Assembly: GCA_000017645.1 (NCBI GenBank) | Contig: CP000781.1 | Location: forward strand, 1,454,001 to 1,518,000 | Direction of reading: 5' to 3' | Origin: Xanthobacter autotrophicus Py2 | GTDB lineage: Bacteria; Pseudomonadota; Alphaproteobacteria; Rhizobiales; Xanthobacteraceae | DNA length: 64,000 nucleotides | Notes under the pieces: model-generated | What the model was told of the DNA's origin: nothing | The model's database searches: none | What the model saw: the letters and a program-made list of their open reading frames with translations, nothing else | Part shown: positions 18,259 to 26,523 of the stretch, piece by piece | How the letters are laid out: every line of letters starts with the position of its first letter | Numbering within the stretch: position 1 is the first letter of the stretch | Position numbers and translations under genes: made by a program

Positions 18259-19179
18259 TCAGCGGCTGCGCCGCCAGGCTCCGGGCGTCGATCCGGTGAG
18301 GCGGGCGAAGGTGCGCGTCATGTGGCTCTGGTCGGAAAAGCCGCACTGGATGGCCACGTCCGCCAGGGGCATGGCCGATCGGGTGAGCAGCGCGCGGGCC
18401 TGCTCCACCCGCCGGGCGAGCAGCCACTGGTAGGGCGTCGCGCCCGTGGCCTGCCGGAAGGCGCGGATAAAATAGCTGCGCGACACGTTGCAGGCGGCGG
18501 CAATGTCGGCGATCAGCACCGTGCCGTCCATGCCCGCCGCCAGAAGTTCCTGGGCGCGCCGCAGCTGCAGGTCGGACAGGCCGCCACCCCGCGCGGCCCG
18601 CGCGGTAGCGCCGTGATAGCGGGCGACCAGATGCGTCTGCATGGCGCACACCACCTGCTCCACGAACAGCGCGCTGGCGCTCGCCGCATGGGCGAGGGCC
18701 GGCAACAGGGCCCGGCCGAGATGGGCGAGCACCGGGTCGCTCGCCCCGGGCGTGGTGGAAAGCGCGTCGGCGAGCGCCACGCCGCTTTCGGCGCAGGTGC
18801 GGTGGAGCGCCGCCTGGGAGACCTCCAGCAGCAGGAATTCGAACCCGGTCTCGATGTCGGCCCGGTAGTCGTCGGCGAACGGGCGGATGTAGCAGCTGTC
18901 CGCCGCGAAATCGTAAGTGGCCGAGCGGTTGCCGGTGAAGATGCGCCGCCGGTGGCCGCCCGAGAGGGACAGACCGACCAGCACGCCCCGGTCGCTCGGC
19001 GGTGTTTCCACCTGCCGCAGTTCGCTGCCGTCATGGGACTTGCGGTAGATCACGAAGCCGTTACCGCTTAGTTCCTGACCCTCGCAGAGCGCATCCAGCG
19101 CGCAGCCGAGGCTGTCGCGTCCCGAGGCGTGGCGTGCGGCGTCCTGAGGTTCCGTCGCGTGTGACTGAGCACCGTTCAT
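18259..19179 (-). CDS. AraC-family transcriptional regulator
   Basis: A 306-residue protein with a poorly conserved N-terminal sensing domain (residues 1-195) and a C-terminal AraC double helix-turn-helix. The first recognition unit is LIADIAAACNVSRSYFIRAF and the second is MPLADVAIQCGFSDQSHMTR, ending TRTFARLTGSTPGAWRR. The start is uncertain: MNGAQSHATE at 19179 is taken, but the frame continues to 19311 with another ATG at 19233, and ribosome binding sites are weak at all. It is divergent from the two-component system; no AraC-type target operon is adjacent on its own strand. Confidence 0.85.
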   Translation of the reverse strand: MNGAQSHATEPQDAARHASGRDSLGCALDALCEGQELSGNGFVIYRKSHDGSELRQVETPPSDRGVLVGLSLSGGHRRRIFTGNRSATYDFAADSCYIRPFADDYRADIETGFEFLLLEVSQAALHRTCAESGVALADALSTTPGASDPVLAHLGRALLPALAHAASASALFVEQVVCAMQTHLVARYHGATARAARGGGLSDLQLRRAQELLAAGMDGTVLIADIAAACNVSRSYFIRAFRQATGATPYQWLLARRVEQARALLTRSAMPLADVAIQCGFSDQSHMTRTFARLTGSTPGAWRRSR

Positions 19180-19381
19180 GCGGATATCTGACCCGCCGTG
19201 GGTCTCAATGGCAAGGGCTTCGCTGCGGTGCATCCAGACCACGCGCCAGGGGCCTCGCGCCTGGCGGTCGCGGTCATCGGTTCCGGCTTCCGGGCCGGGC
19301 GCCTTTTGCAAAATACATCACACGAAAGTCGGATGATCTCGTCACGCTGTTCTCATCGCTTGAGGTGTTTGCGACGTTTGC

Positions 19382-19395
19382 TTGATCTGGATCAA
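19382..19395 (+). promoter_or_regulatory. FNR/FixK/Anr-type box
   Basis: TTGATCTGGATCAA is a perfect match to TTGAT-N4-ATCAA. It lies about 89 bases before the response-regulator start, a spacing compatible with class II activation (transcription start near 19430). It could also affect the divergent AraC gene. Confidence 0.68.
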
Positions 19396-19483
19396 ATATG
19401 CAGCCGCCATTTTACTGTGCGTCAGCATTGATTTTTGCCACATTCCTGGGCGCAATCCGGTGCGGGGGCGAGATTTCCGGCGC

Positions 19484-20161
19484 ATGCGTATATTGCTTGT
19501 CGAAGACAACGAACGGATGTCGGCGCTGGCCGCCGATGCGCTGCGCACGGCGGGCTTCGCCGTCGATGCCGTCCATGCGGCGGCTGACGCTGAGGAAGCG
19601 GTCTCAACCACCCCGTTCGACGCCATAATCCTCGATCTCGGCCTGCCGGACCGCGACGGCATGGACCTTCTGGACACGCTGCGGCGCAAGGGTGTGGCCC
19701 AGCCCATCCTGGTGCTGACCGCCCGCGACGGCGCGCCCTCGGTCATCGCCGGGCTCAATGGCGGCGCCGACGACTATATGCGCAAGCCCTTCAACGTGGA
19801 CGAACTGATCGCCCGCGTCCGCGCCCTGCTGCGGCGTCCCGGCTCGGCGCTGGGGGTGTCGCTGAAGGAAGGCAATGTGGAGCTGGACACCATCGCCCGG
19901 CAGGCGCGGGTGGATGGGGTGGGGCTCGATCTCAGCCGCAAGGAGGCGGCGGCGCTGGAGCTTTTGATGCGCCGCACCGGCGCGGTCATCTCCAAGCCGG
20001 CGCTGGAGGAGACCCTCTACGGCTATGGTGAGGAGGTCAGCTCAAACGCCGTGGAAGTGCTGATCCACCGCCTGCGCAAGAAGCTGGCGGGGGCCGGCGC
20101 GGTGGTGGAGATCCACACTCTGCGCGGCATCGGCTACCTCCTGTCCGGGGCGCGGCCGTGA
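19484..20161 (+). CDS. OmpR-family response regulator
   Basis: A 225-residue regulator. The receiver domain has VEDN acidic residues, phospho-acceptor Asp51 in ILDLGLPDRDGMDLL, LTARDG, and MRKPFN with the conserved lysine. The C-terminal winged helix includes LSRKEAAALELLMRRTGAVI and VEVLIHRLRKKL. It is closest in style to QseB/PmrA/TctD-like regulators. The ATG at 19484 starts the conserved MRILLVEDN. Its stop codon overlaps the GTG of the kinase gene, so the pair is co-translated. An FNR/FixK box upstream suggests expression is tied to low oxygen. Confidence 0.93.
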   Translation: MRILLVEDNERMSALAADALRTAGFAVDAVHAAADAEEAVSTTPFDAIILDLGLPDRDGMDLLDTLRRKGVAQPILVLTARDGAPSVIAGLNGGADDYMRKPFNVDELIARVRALLRRPGSALGVSLKEGNVELDTIARQARVDGVGLDLSRKEAAALELLMRRTGAVISKPALEETLYGYGEEVSSNAVEVLIHRLRKKLAGAGAVVEIHTLRGIGYLLSGARP

Positions 20162-21507
20162 AGCGGCTGGTCCGGGGGCTGTTCGGCCGCCTGATGATCG
20201 GCATGGTGGCGGTGAGCGTGGTGGCAGTCTGCGTCACCGCCGTGTTCCTCTATATCCGCTTCGACACCATCAACACCCGCTTCCGCGAGGGCACGCTCCA
20301 CAGCTTCGCCATGAGCATCGCCAAGGACGTGCGGGCGGTGGGCCATGTGGTCACCGCGCCCATCCGCCAGTCCACGGTGCATCGCATCGCCCAGGAGGGC
20401 GGCCATTTCATCGTCATCGGCCCGTCCGGCGAACGGCTGGCCGGCTCCGCCGACGTGCACGACCCGTTCGTGCCGGTGGAGGAGATGGCGGAGCATTATT
20501 TCGAGCTGCCCAAGGGCAATTCGCCGGAAGCGCTCTACGGCATTTCCCTGCGCATCCACGGCATCGCCCAGCCCACCTATGTGCAGGTGGCCTTTCCCAG
20601 CAGCGACGTGGTGTTTGATTCCGTCCTTGAGGAATTCATGCAGGACATCGCCTGGCTGTGGATCCCCTTCATGCTGCTGATGCTGGCGACCAACCTCCTC
20701 GTCGCCCGCATCGCGCTGCGACCCCTCAGCCAGACGGTGGAGGAGGCGGAGGCGATCCAGCCCGGCGGGGTCTCGGTCACTCTCAGTGAGAAGGGGCTGC
20801 CGGACGACGTGCTGGCGCTGGTGCGCGCGGTCAACCAGGCCCTCGGCCGGCTGCGGCAGGGCTATCGCGCCCAGGAGGAGTTCGTGGGCGACATGGCCCA
20901 CGAGTTGCGCACGCCGCTGGCGGTGATGAAGACCCAGCTCGCCGTCACCGACGAGCCTTACGCGCGGGTGCTGGAAAAGGAACTCGTCGCCATGGAGCGG
21001 CTGGTGGAGCAATTGCTCGACCGGGTCCGGCTCGGCCGCTTCCGCATCGAGCCCGGCGACGTGGTGGAGCTGCGCGAGGCGGCGCGGGAGGCCGCCGCCT
21101 ATCTGGCGCCGCAGGTGATCGCCCGCAACCGCTCCATCGAGGTGATCGCGGGTCCGGCGCCCGTGGTGGTGGCCGGCGGCCGCGACGACGTGTTCCGCGC
21201 GGTGCGCAACCTCATCGAGAATGCGCTGGACCACACCCCGGAGGCCACCACCATCAGCGTGGAGGTGACGGACGCCCCCGCCATCCGGGTGCGCGACCAC
21301 GGGCCGGGCTTTCCGGCCGAGGTGCTGGACGCCGAGCGCCGGCGCCGCGGCCTGGTGCGCAGCGATCGCCGCAACGGCGTGGGTCTGGGCCTCGCCATCG
21401 TCGAGCGCACCATGATGGTTCATGGCGGCCGGCTGGAACTCTCCAACGGCATCGTGGGCGGCTGCGCGGAAATGTGCTTCCCGCCCCTCGGCACCGAGGT
21501 GGGTTGA
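20158..21507 (+). CDS. Sensor histidine kinase, cognate of the preceding regulator
   Basis: A 449-residue inner-membrane kinase. There is a membrane helix at residues 12-33, a periplasmic domain of about 140 residues, and a second helix (DIAWLWIPFMLLMLATNLLV). A HAMP-like linker follows, then the H-box FVGDMAHELRTPLAVM with phospho-acceptor His248. ATP-binding motifs are NLIENALDHT (N box), VRDHGPGFP (G1) and GVGLGLAIVERTM (G2). The signal is unknown. It overlaps the regulator gene by four bases (GTGA) and ends 9 bases before the convergent methyltransferase gene. Confidence 0.93.
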   Translation: MKRLVRGLFGRLMIGMVAVSVVAVCVTAVFLYIRFDTINTRFREGTLHSFAMSIAKDVRAVGHVVTAPIRQSTVHRIAQEGGHFIVIGPSGERLAGSADVHDPFVPVEEMAEHYFELPKGNSPEALYGISLRIHGIAQPTYVQVAFPSSDVVFDSVLEEFMQDIAWLWIPFMLLMLATNLLVARIALRPLSQTVEEAEAIQPGGVSVTLSEKGLPDDVLALVRAVNQALGRLRQGYRAQEEFVGDMAHELRTPLAVMKTQLAVTDEPYARVLEKELVAMERLVEQLLDRVRLGRFRIEPGDVVELREAAREAAAYLAPQVIARNRSIEVIAGPAPVVVAGGRDDVFRAVRNLIENALDHTPEATTISVEVTDAPAIRVRDHGPGFPAEVLDAERRRRGLVRSDRRNGVGLGLAIVERTMMVHGGRLELSNGIVGGCAEMCFPPLGTEVG

Positions 21508-21516
21508 GATCGCCCC

Positions 21517-22179
21517 TCAGCGCCGGGCGGTGGCGATGAGGCCCTTGACCCCCAGGGGTAGGTCGAGGGCGCGGATCATCACCCGTGCCGGCTCGAAGCC
21601 GCCACCGGCGATGAGGTGCTTCAGATCCGCCCAGTCATAGGTCACATGGGTTCTGGGGTCGGCGAACGGCCAGCCGGCCATGGTGGCTCGGTCGGTCACA
21701 TAGAGCGCGACCCGCCCGCCCGGCCGCAGCACGCGATGGATCTCGGCCACCGCGGCCCCGTCCGGATCGAAGAAATAGGCCACGTTCACCCCCAGCACCT
21801 TGTCGAAGCTGGCATCCGGGAAGGGGAGGCGGCGCATGTCGCCGGTGGCAAGGCGCATGCGGCCCTCGGCGATGGCCTGCGCGTTGCGGCGGCTGGCCTG
21901 CGCCAGCATGGCCGGTGAGCCATCGATGCCGTGGATGAGCCCAAGGCCCGCCTGCCGCGCCAGCATGGCGAGGCCATCGCCCGGCCCGAACCCGATTTCC
22001 AGCACGTGGTCGTCGGGGCGGACCTCCAGCGCCGCGATGGCGAGGGCATTGGGCCGCCGGTTCACCCACGCCATGAGGTGGCCGGCAAGGGCGCCGGCCC
22101 GGCCCTGCGGCCGGGCGAGCTGGCGGCCGAGCCGGTGCCAAAGGCCCGCGCCCGGCCGTGGTTCACCCGCCTTCGCCAT
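21517..22179 (-). CDS. Class I SAM-dependent methyltransferase
   Basis: A 220-residue methyltransferase. Motif I is VLEIGFGPGDGLAML, followed by GIDGSPAML (acidic residue binding the ribose), GDMRRLPFPDASFD and EIHRVLRPGGRVALY. This is the UbiE/COQ5-like Methyltransf_11 pattern, often on lipids or quinones, but the substrate cannot be read. ATG 22179 has GAGCAGG upstream; an in-frame GTG at 22203 overlaps the preceding stop as GTGA and may be the true coupled start. It is the last gene of the six-gene hemolysin/AMP-ligase operon. Confidence 0.86.
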   Translation of the reverse strand: MAKAGEPRPGAGLWHRLGRQLARPQGRAGALAGHLMAWVNRRPNALAIAALEVRPDDHVLEIGFGPGDGLAMLARQAGLGLIHGIDGSPAMLAQASRRNAQAIAEGRMRLATGDMRRLPFPDASFDKVLGVNVAYFFDPDGAAVAEIHRVLRPGGRVALYVTDRATMAGWPFADPRTHVTYDWADLKHLIAGGGFEPARVMIRALDLPLGVKGLIATARR

Positions 22180-22199
22180 CAGGGCCTGCTCGGGCGGGT

Positions 22200-22865
22200 T
22201 CACTGCTTGGCCTTTATCTGGTCGAGCTTCTCGTGGATCACGAGGCGTCGGTTCTCGTCCCACAGGGGCCGGTCGGCATGGGGCGGGATTGATAAGGCGT
22301 GGGTGAAGGCCGCGCGGGCCTTGGCATATTCGCCCTGGCTCAGCAGGAAGTCGCCGTAGAAATACCAGGCGTCGAGCCCGTTGGGGGCGTCGCGGGTGGC
22401 CTCCTCCAGCAGCTGGCGGGCCTTGACCTTGTCGCCGAACGCCACCGGGAAGCCCGGCACGCGATAATAGAGCACGCCGAGGCTGGTGGGCGCGCCGGCG
22501 TCCAGCGCCGTGGGGTTCATGCCATAGGCCTTTTCCAGCGTGTCGCGGGCTCGCTTGGCCAGCGACAGGGCGCTGATGGGATTGACCATGGAGGCGAGCT
22601 CGCTGGTGAGGATGCCGTCCCACACCAGCGCCTCCACCCGGTCCGGATATTTGGCCGCCATGGCGTCGGCTTCGGCGCCGAGGGCGTTCATCTGCTCGGT
22701 CTGCTTGTCGCCCTCCGGCACCGTGAACTTGATGGTCTCCCACCGGGTCTGGATCTGCTTGACCTGGGCATTGAGGCCATCGTCGGCCGCTCGCGCGGCG
22801 GGGGCACCGAGGGCGATGGCGGTGAGCAGCATGGCACGCAGCAGCGTGTGCGGGTTGGCACGCAT
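22200..22865 (-). CDS. Exported TPR-like protein of unknown function
   Basis: A 221-residue protein with a clear signal peptide (RAMLLTAIALGAPAARA, cleavage after AARA). A helical body follows, with tetratricopeptide-like segments (ALVWDGILTSELASMVNPIS, GLDAWYFYGDFLLSQGEYAK, RAAFTHALSIPP). It is predicted to be periplasmic. The ATG at 22865 has AAGGAAA upstream. About 90 bases separate it from the SDR gene. It may be a scaffold or carrier-binding protein in the pathway, but there is no direct clue. Confidence 0.75.
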   Translation of the reverse strand: MRANPHTLLRAMLLTAIALGAPAARAADDGLNAQVKQIQTRWETIKFTVPEGDKQTEQMNALGAEADAMAAKYPDRVEALVWDGILTSELASMVNPISALSLAKRARDTLEKAYGMNPTALDAGAPTSLGVLYYRVPGFPVAFGDKVKARQLLEEATRDAPNGLDAWYFYGDFLLSQGEYAKARAAFTHALSIPPHADRPLWDENRRLVIHEKLDQIKAKQ

Positions 22866-22955
22866 AAGGTTTCCTTTCGATGATGGGGGCATTCACGCCG
22901 ACGGCCCCGGTCTTCGACCGGCGCCGAGAGGGCTTCGCTCAAGTGCCGCGTGGGC

Positions 22956-23765
22956 TCAGGCGGCCGCGCGCGCCGCGCCGGCTGTCGCAGGGGCGGTTCT
23001 GGCCAGCGCCCGGTCGATGAGACGGGGGGCAAGGCGCTGGATGAGCACGAACAGGCGTTCCATGCCGGGCGGATAGGCGCTGTCGCGCCCGCGCTCCACC
23101 GCCCGCCAGATCTGTGCCGCCACCATGTCGGGCGCATCGAGGCGCATGCCGGTGGCGGCGATGAGGTCATCAAAGGCCGCCGCCGCATCGGTGCGGGTGG
23201 CCCGTGGCGCCACATAGGTGACACCGATGCCCAGCGGGCGCCACTCCCGGCGCAGGGCGCTGGAAAAGCCGCGCAAGGCGAACTTCGAGGCCGAATAGGC
23301 AGCAAAGCCGGGATAGGCGATGTCGCCGAACACCGAGCCCACGTTCACCACCCGCGACGGGCGTGCAGCCGCAAGCAGCGGCGCCAGATCCCGCGTCAGC
23401 GCCATGGGGGCGAGCACGTTGGTGCGGAAGGTGTCTTCCAGCGCCGCGTCGTCGAAGGTCTCCAGCGGGCCGCCCTCCACCACGCCGGCATTGTTGACCA
23501 GCACGTGGAGGGCGCCCCACTCGGCCTTTATCCGCGCCACGATCCGGGCGCGATCCGCCGTCGAGGTGATGTCGGCGGAGATGACCAGCGGACGGGCGCC
23601 CGGCGGCAGGGCGGCGGCGGTGTCTTCCAGCGCGCCGCGACGCCGGCCGCACAGGGCGACCTCCATGCCGCGCGCGGCCGCCTCCAGAGCGAGGGCGCGG
23701 CCGATGCCGGACCCGGCCCCGGTGATGAGGACGCGGCGCGGGCCGTGCTGCGCGTCACGCCGCAT
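22956..23765 (-). CDS. Short-chain dehydrogenase/reductase
   Basis: A 269-residue SDR of the classical type. RVLITGAGSGIGRALAL is the NAD(P)-binding glycine motif, VLVNNAGVVEGG follows, then the catalytic Ser in VVNVGSVFG and YSASKFALRGF with Tyr and Lys. The basic CGRRRG after the second strand suggests NADPH. The C-terminal 60 residues include AQIWRAVERGRDSAYPPGME, typical of SDRs acting on lipid or fatty ketones. The start overlaps the end of the preceding metal-oxidase gene by 11 bases, indicating tight co-translation. Substrate unknown. Confidence 0.87.
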   Translation of the reverse strand: MRRDAQHGPRRVLITGAGSGIGRALALEAAARGMEVALCGRRRGALEDTAAALPPGARPLVISADITSTADRARIVARIKAEWGALHVLVNNAGVVEGGPLETFDDAALEDTFRTNVLAPMALTRDLAPLLAAARPSRVVNVGSVFGDIAYPGFAAYSASKFALRGFSSALRREWRPLGIGVTYVAPRATRTDAAAAFDDLIAATGMRLDAPDMVAAQIWRAVERGRDSAYPPGMERLFVLIQRLAPRLIDRALARTAPATAGAARAAA

Positions 23766-24435
23766 GGCTCAGCTCCAGGCCGGCGCCGAGCTCGCGGAAG
23801 ATGTCGCCATAGAGCCGGTAGAACAGCCGGGCATGGTCGATGATGATCTGCTGCGCGGCAGGATCGTCGAAGCCGTCCACCAAAGTGCGGAAGAAGGCCA
23901 CGTGGTCCTGATCGAGGCTGCCGTGGGAGCGCAGATAGGAGAAGCCGGCCTCGGCCTGCGCGCCGAAGCTGCGCTTCAGGGTATCGGCGAGGCGGTCCGC
24001 CAGCAGCACCGACATGCCTTCCAGCACATGAACGCTGCCGAGCAGCGCATAGGGGCTGACATGCTCGATGGCATAATAGGAGAAGCCCACCATGATCCGG
24101 CAGGCCGGGCCGGCCATTCCTTCGCGCACCCCGTCGCGCACCGCATCGGCGTCGCCGCCCATGGCGCGGATGTCGTCGAGGATCCATTTCTCGTGGCCGC
24201 GCTCCTCCTCCATGTAGTCCACCAGCGCGTCCTGATAGCGCGCGTCGCCGGTGCGGGAGGCGGCGAGGGCGAGCAGCGGGAAGGTGTGCTTCACATGGTG
24301 ATAGGCCTGGGTGAGGAAGGCCACATAGAGGCTTTTCGGCGCGCCGGAGGCGAGCGCCTGCCGCACGAGGGGGATGGCGAGGAAGGCATCGCGCTCGCGC
24401 GCGGTCTCCCGGATGAGGCGGTCGTAAAACGTCAT
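23755..24435 (-). CDS. Heme-oxygenase-like (TenA/HDO-superfamily) iron-dependent enzyme
   Basis: A 226-residue all-helical protein of the iron-containing redox enzyme family. Candidate metal ligands are in YHHVKHTFPLL (His46/47/50), MEEERGHEKWILDD (Glu76-78, His81), IEHVSPYALLG (Glu124, His125) and SHGSLDQDHVAFF (His171, Asp175, His178). Known relatives of this fold include non-haem diiron oxidases that cleave or hydroxylate fatty or amino acids, such as the alkene-forming UndA. That class is a better guide than thiamin salvage, given the acyl-activating enzyme next to it. The start forms ATGA with the ligase stop. Reaction unknown. Confidence 0.82.
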   Translation of the reverse strand: MTFYDRLIRETARERDAFLAIPLVRQALASGAPKSLYVAFLTQAYHHVKHTFPLLALAASRTGDARYQDALVDYMEEERGHEKWILDDIRAMGGDADAVRDGVREGMAGPACRIMVGFSYYAIEHVSPYALLGSVHVLEGMSVLLADRLADTLKRSFGAQAEAGFSYLRSHGSLDQDHVAFFRTLVDGFDDPAAQQIIIDHARLFYRLYGDIFRELGAGLELSHAA

Positions 24436-25955
24436 GGCAGGGGCCTTTCCTGGGAGGGAAGGGGAGGAACGGGGCACGGGTTGGCGCCGGTCCTCTGCGC
24501 CAGCACGGCGCGGGCGGCGGGACGGCGGATGCGGCCGTTGGCGGTGAGGACCCCCCTCGCCCTGGCGTCGGCAAGCCCCAGCACCGTGATGCGCGTGGGC
24601 CGGGCATAGACGGGCAGGGCGGCGCAGCGTTCGGCGATGCGCGCGCGGATGCCCTGCGGGCCGGCATCGTCGAACCAGCCCTGTGCCTGCGACGTGGGGA
24701 TGACGAGGGCGGCGAGGGCGCCGTCCGCCTCCGACCCATCTGTCTCCACCAAATCCACCTGCGCCACCGCACAGGCGGCGATGCCGGGGTCGTCCAGAAG
24801 GGCGGTCTCCACCCATTCCGGACTGATGTTCCGCCCCAGCGGGGTGACGATGAGGTTGTCCTTGCGGCCGAACACGGTGAGGCGCCCCTGGCCATCCAGC
24901 GCGCCGAGATCGCCCGTGGGCCACGGGCGCGGGGCTTCCGGGCCGCCGAGATAGCCGTCCATCACGCCGGGGCCGTCCACCAGGATCTCGCCGTCGCGGA
25001 TGGTGAGCTGGAGGCCGGGCAGCGGCGCCCCCACGGTTCCCGCCACGCGGGCACCGGGCCGGTTCAGCGCCACCACGGAGCAGCATTCGGAGAGGCCATA
25101 GCCCTCATGCACCGGAATGCCGAGCTGCCAGGCCGTCTCGGCGAGGCGTTCCGGCACCCGGGCGCCGCCGGCGGCGACGAAGCGCAGGCTGTCCGGCGCC
25201 CTGCGGCCCGCGGCGAGGAGGTCGTGGGCCCACACCCGCAGCAGCTCGGGCACCACCACGCCCACGCTCGGCCGATGGGCCTCGAACGCGGCGGCGACGC
25301 CACGCACCGCGCCGCGTCCGATGGCCTCCGAGAGCTGGGTGTCGAAGTGGGTGCGCCCGCCCACCAGCGCGGGAACGAACACGGCGCAGATGCTTTCAAG
25401 CAGCAGCGACAGGGGCAGGACGGACAGATAGGTGTCTTCCGCATCGGCCGCGATGGCCTCAGCCAGCGCCGACGCCGACCAGGCGATCTGCCCGCTCTGG
25501 TGGCGCACGCCCTTCGGCTGGCCGGAGCTGCCGGAGGTGTAGATAATCTGGCCGAACCCCTCGCTAAAGTCCGGCATGGCGCCGCTTTCGCCGCTGGCGG
25601 CCACCGGCAGCACGGGCACGGCGGCAGGCAGTGCGGGCGGGTTCGCCTGCGGGACCAGGACGAGATCCACCTGCGCGTCCATGAGGATATGGCTCAATTG
25701 CAGGGCGCTGAAGAAGGTAGGCAGCGGCACCGCCATGCGGCCGGCGGCAAGGCAGGCCATCTGCGCCACTGCCCATTCCCGCCCGTTGGGCAAGAGCAGG
25801 CCGATGACGCGGGCCTGCGGCGGCAGCCGGGCGGCAAGGCGCGCCGCGTCGGCCATCAGGCCGGCCCGGGTCAGGCTGCCGGCGGCGTCGGTGAACAGGA
25901 TGCGGTCGGGTTCGCGGCGCGCATGGCACGCCACCGCCTCAAAAAAGCGGTGCAT
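24432..25955 (-). CDS. AMP-binding (ANL-superfamily) acyl ligase-like protein with Arg at the catalytic Lys position
   Basis: A 507-residue adenylate-forming enzyme. A3 motif IIYTSGSSGQPKGV, A5 HEGYGLSECC, A7 WPTGDLGALD and A8 VFGRKDNLIVTPLGRNISP are all present, so the fold and ATP site are intact. In the C-terminal domain the A10 region reads LTANGRIRRPA, so Arg475 stands where the adenylation lysine of the G-K motif normally is. The enzyme may adenylate poorly, use another residue, or mainly do the second half-reaction. It presumably activates a carboxylate for the adjacent metal oxidase. The start at 25955 overlaps the upstream gene by 17 bases. Confidence 0.86.
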   Translation of the reverse strand: MHRFFEAVACHARREPDRILFTDAAGSLTRAGLMADAARLAARLPPQARVIGLLLPNGREWAVAQMACLAAGRMAVPLPTFFSALQLSHILMDAQVDLVLVPQANPPALPAAVPVLPVAASGESGAMPDFSEGFGQIIYTSGSSGQPKGVRHQSGQIAWSASALAEAIAADAEDTYLSVLPLSLLLESICAVFVPALVGGRTHFDTQLSEAIGRGAVRGVAAAFEAHRPSVGVVVPELLRVWAHDLLAAGRRAPDSLRFVAAGGARVPERLAETAWQLGIPVHEGYGLSECCSVVALNRPGARVAGTVGAPLPGLQLTIRDGEILVDGPGVMDGYLGGPEAPRPWPTGDLGALDGQGRLTVFGRKDNLIVTPLGRNISPEWVETALLDDPGIAACAVAQVDLVETDGSEADGALAALVIPTSQAQGWFDDAGPQGIRARIAERCAALPVYARPTRITVLGLADARARGVLTANGRIRRPAARAVLAQRTGANPCPVPPLPSQERPLP

Positions 25956-26523
25956 GGTGCGATGCCTCCACCACGCGGGCGCTGCGGCCGGTGAGCCGTG
26001 CGCCGCACACGCCATAGACCTTGGGCTCGGTTTCGTAATAGCGCCCCCAGGCGGCGGGGTCGGCGATCCGGCGCGGATCGGCATCGGCAAGCGGAAAGGG
26101 CGCCAGCTGGCGCCGCTGCACCAGCAGGCTGAGGCGCCGGGTGAGGGTGAAGAAGGCCCAGCCGTGGCCGTTGCGCGCGCCGAAGGCGATGATGTCGTCG
26201 ATGAGGGTGGACAGCTCGCGGGGCGAGCGGCTGGCAAGGGTGGTGACCTCGAACACGTCGTCGCGCGCCACCCGGCGGCCGCTGGCCCGCGCCAGCGCGC
26301 CCTCTACCGGTTCCCGTAGGTAGGCTTCGGAGAAAAAGCCGTCGGCGGCGACCCGCAGGCCGGCGGCGCAGGAGAGGTTTCCCCTCCCGTCGCGCCGGAA
26401 GATCAGCTGTTCGGCAAAGTGATCGAGCGTCGCACCGAACTCACGGGCGTAGACCTGCGCAATAAAGGCTTCGACTTCGGCGCGCTCGTCGTCGAGCGGT
26501 CGGACAATGCCGGCTGAACTCAT
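25939..26523 (-). CDS. Thermostable-hemolysin family protein (GNAT-like fold)
   Basis: A 194-residue member of the family named after Vibrio thermostable delta-hemolysin (T_hemolysin). Diagnostic segments are VEAFIAQVYAREFGA, CAAGLRVAADGFFSEAYL, VFEVTTLASRSPREL and GWAFFTLTRRLSLLVQRRQL. From general knowledge the family is placed near acyltransferases of the GNAT/autoinducer-synthase type, so an acyl-transfer role in the pathway is more likely than true hemolysis; this needs checking. It is the first gene of the leftward operon, followed by the AMP-ligase with a 17-base overlap. Confidence 0.82.
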   Translation of the reverse strand: MSSAGIVRPLDDERAEVEAFIAQVYAREFGATLDHFAEQLIFRRDGRGNLSCAAGLRVAADGFFSEAYLREPVEGALARASGRRVARDDVFEVTTLASRSPRELSTLIDDIIAFGARNGHGWAFFTLTRRLSLLVQRRQLAPFPLADADPRRIADPAAWGRYYETEPKVYGVCGARLTGRSARVVEASHHAPLF

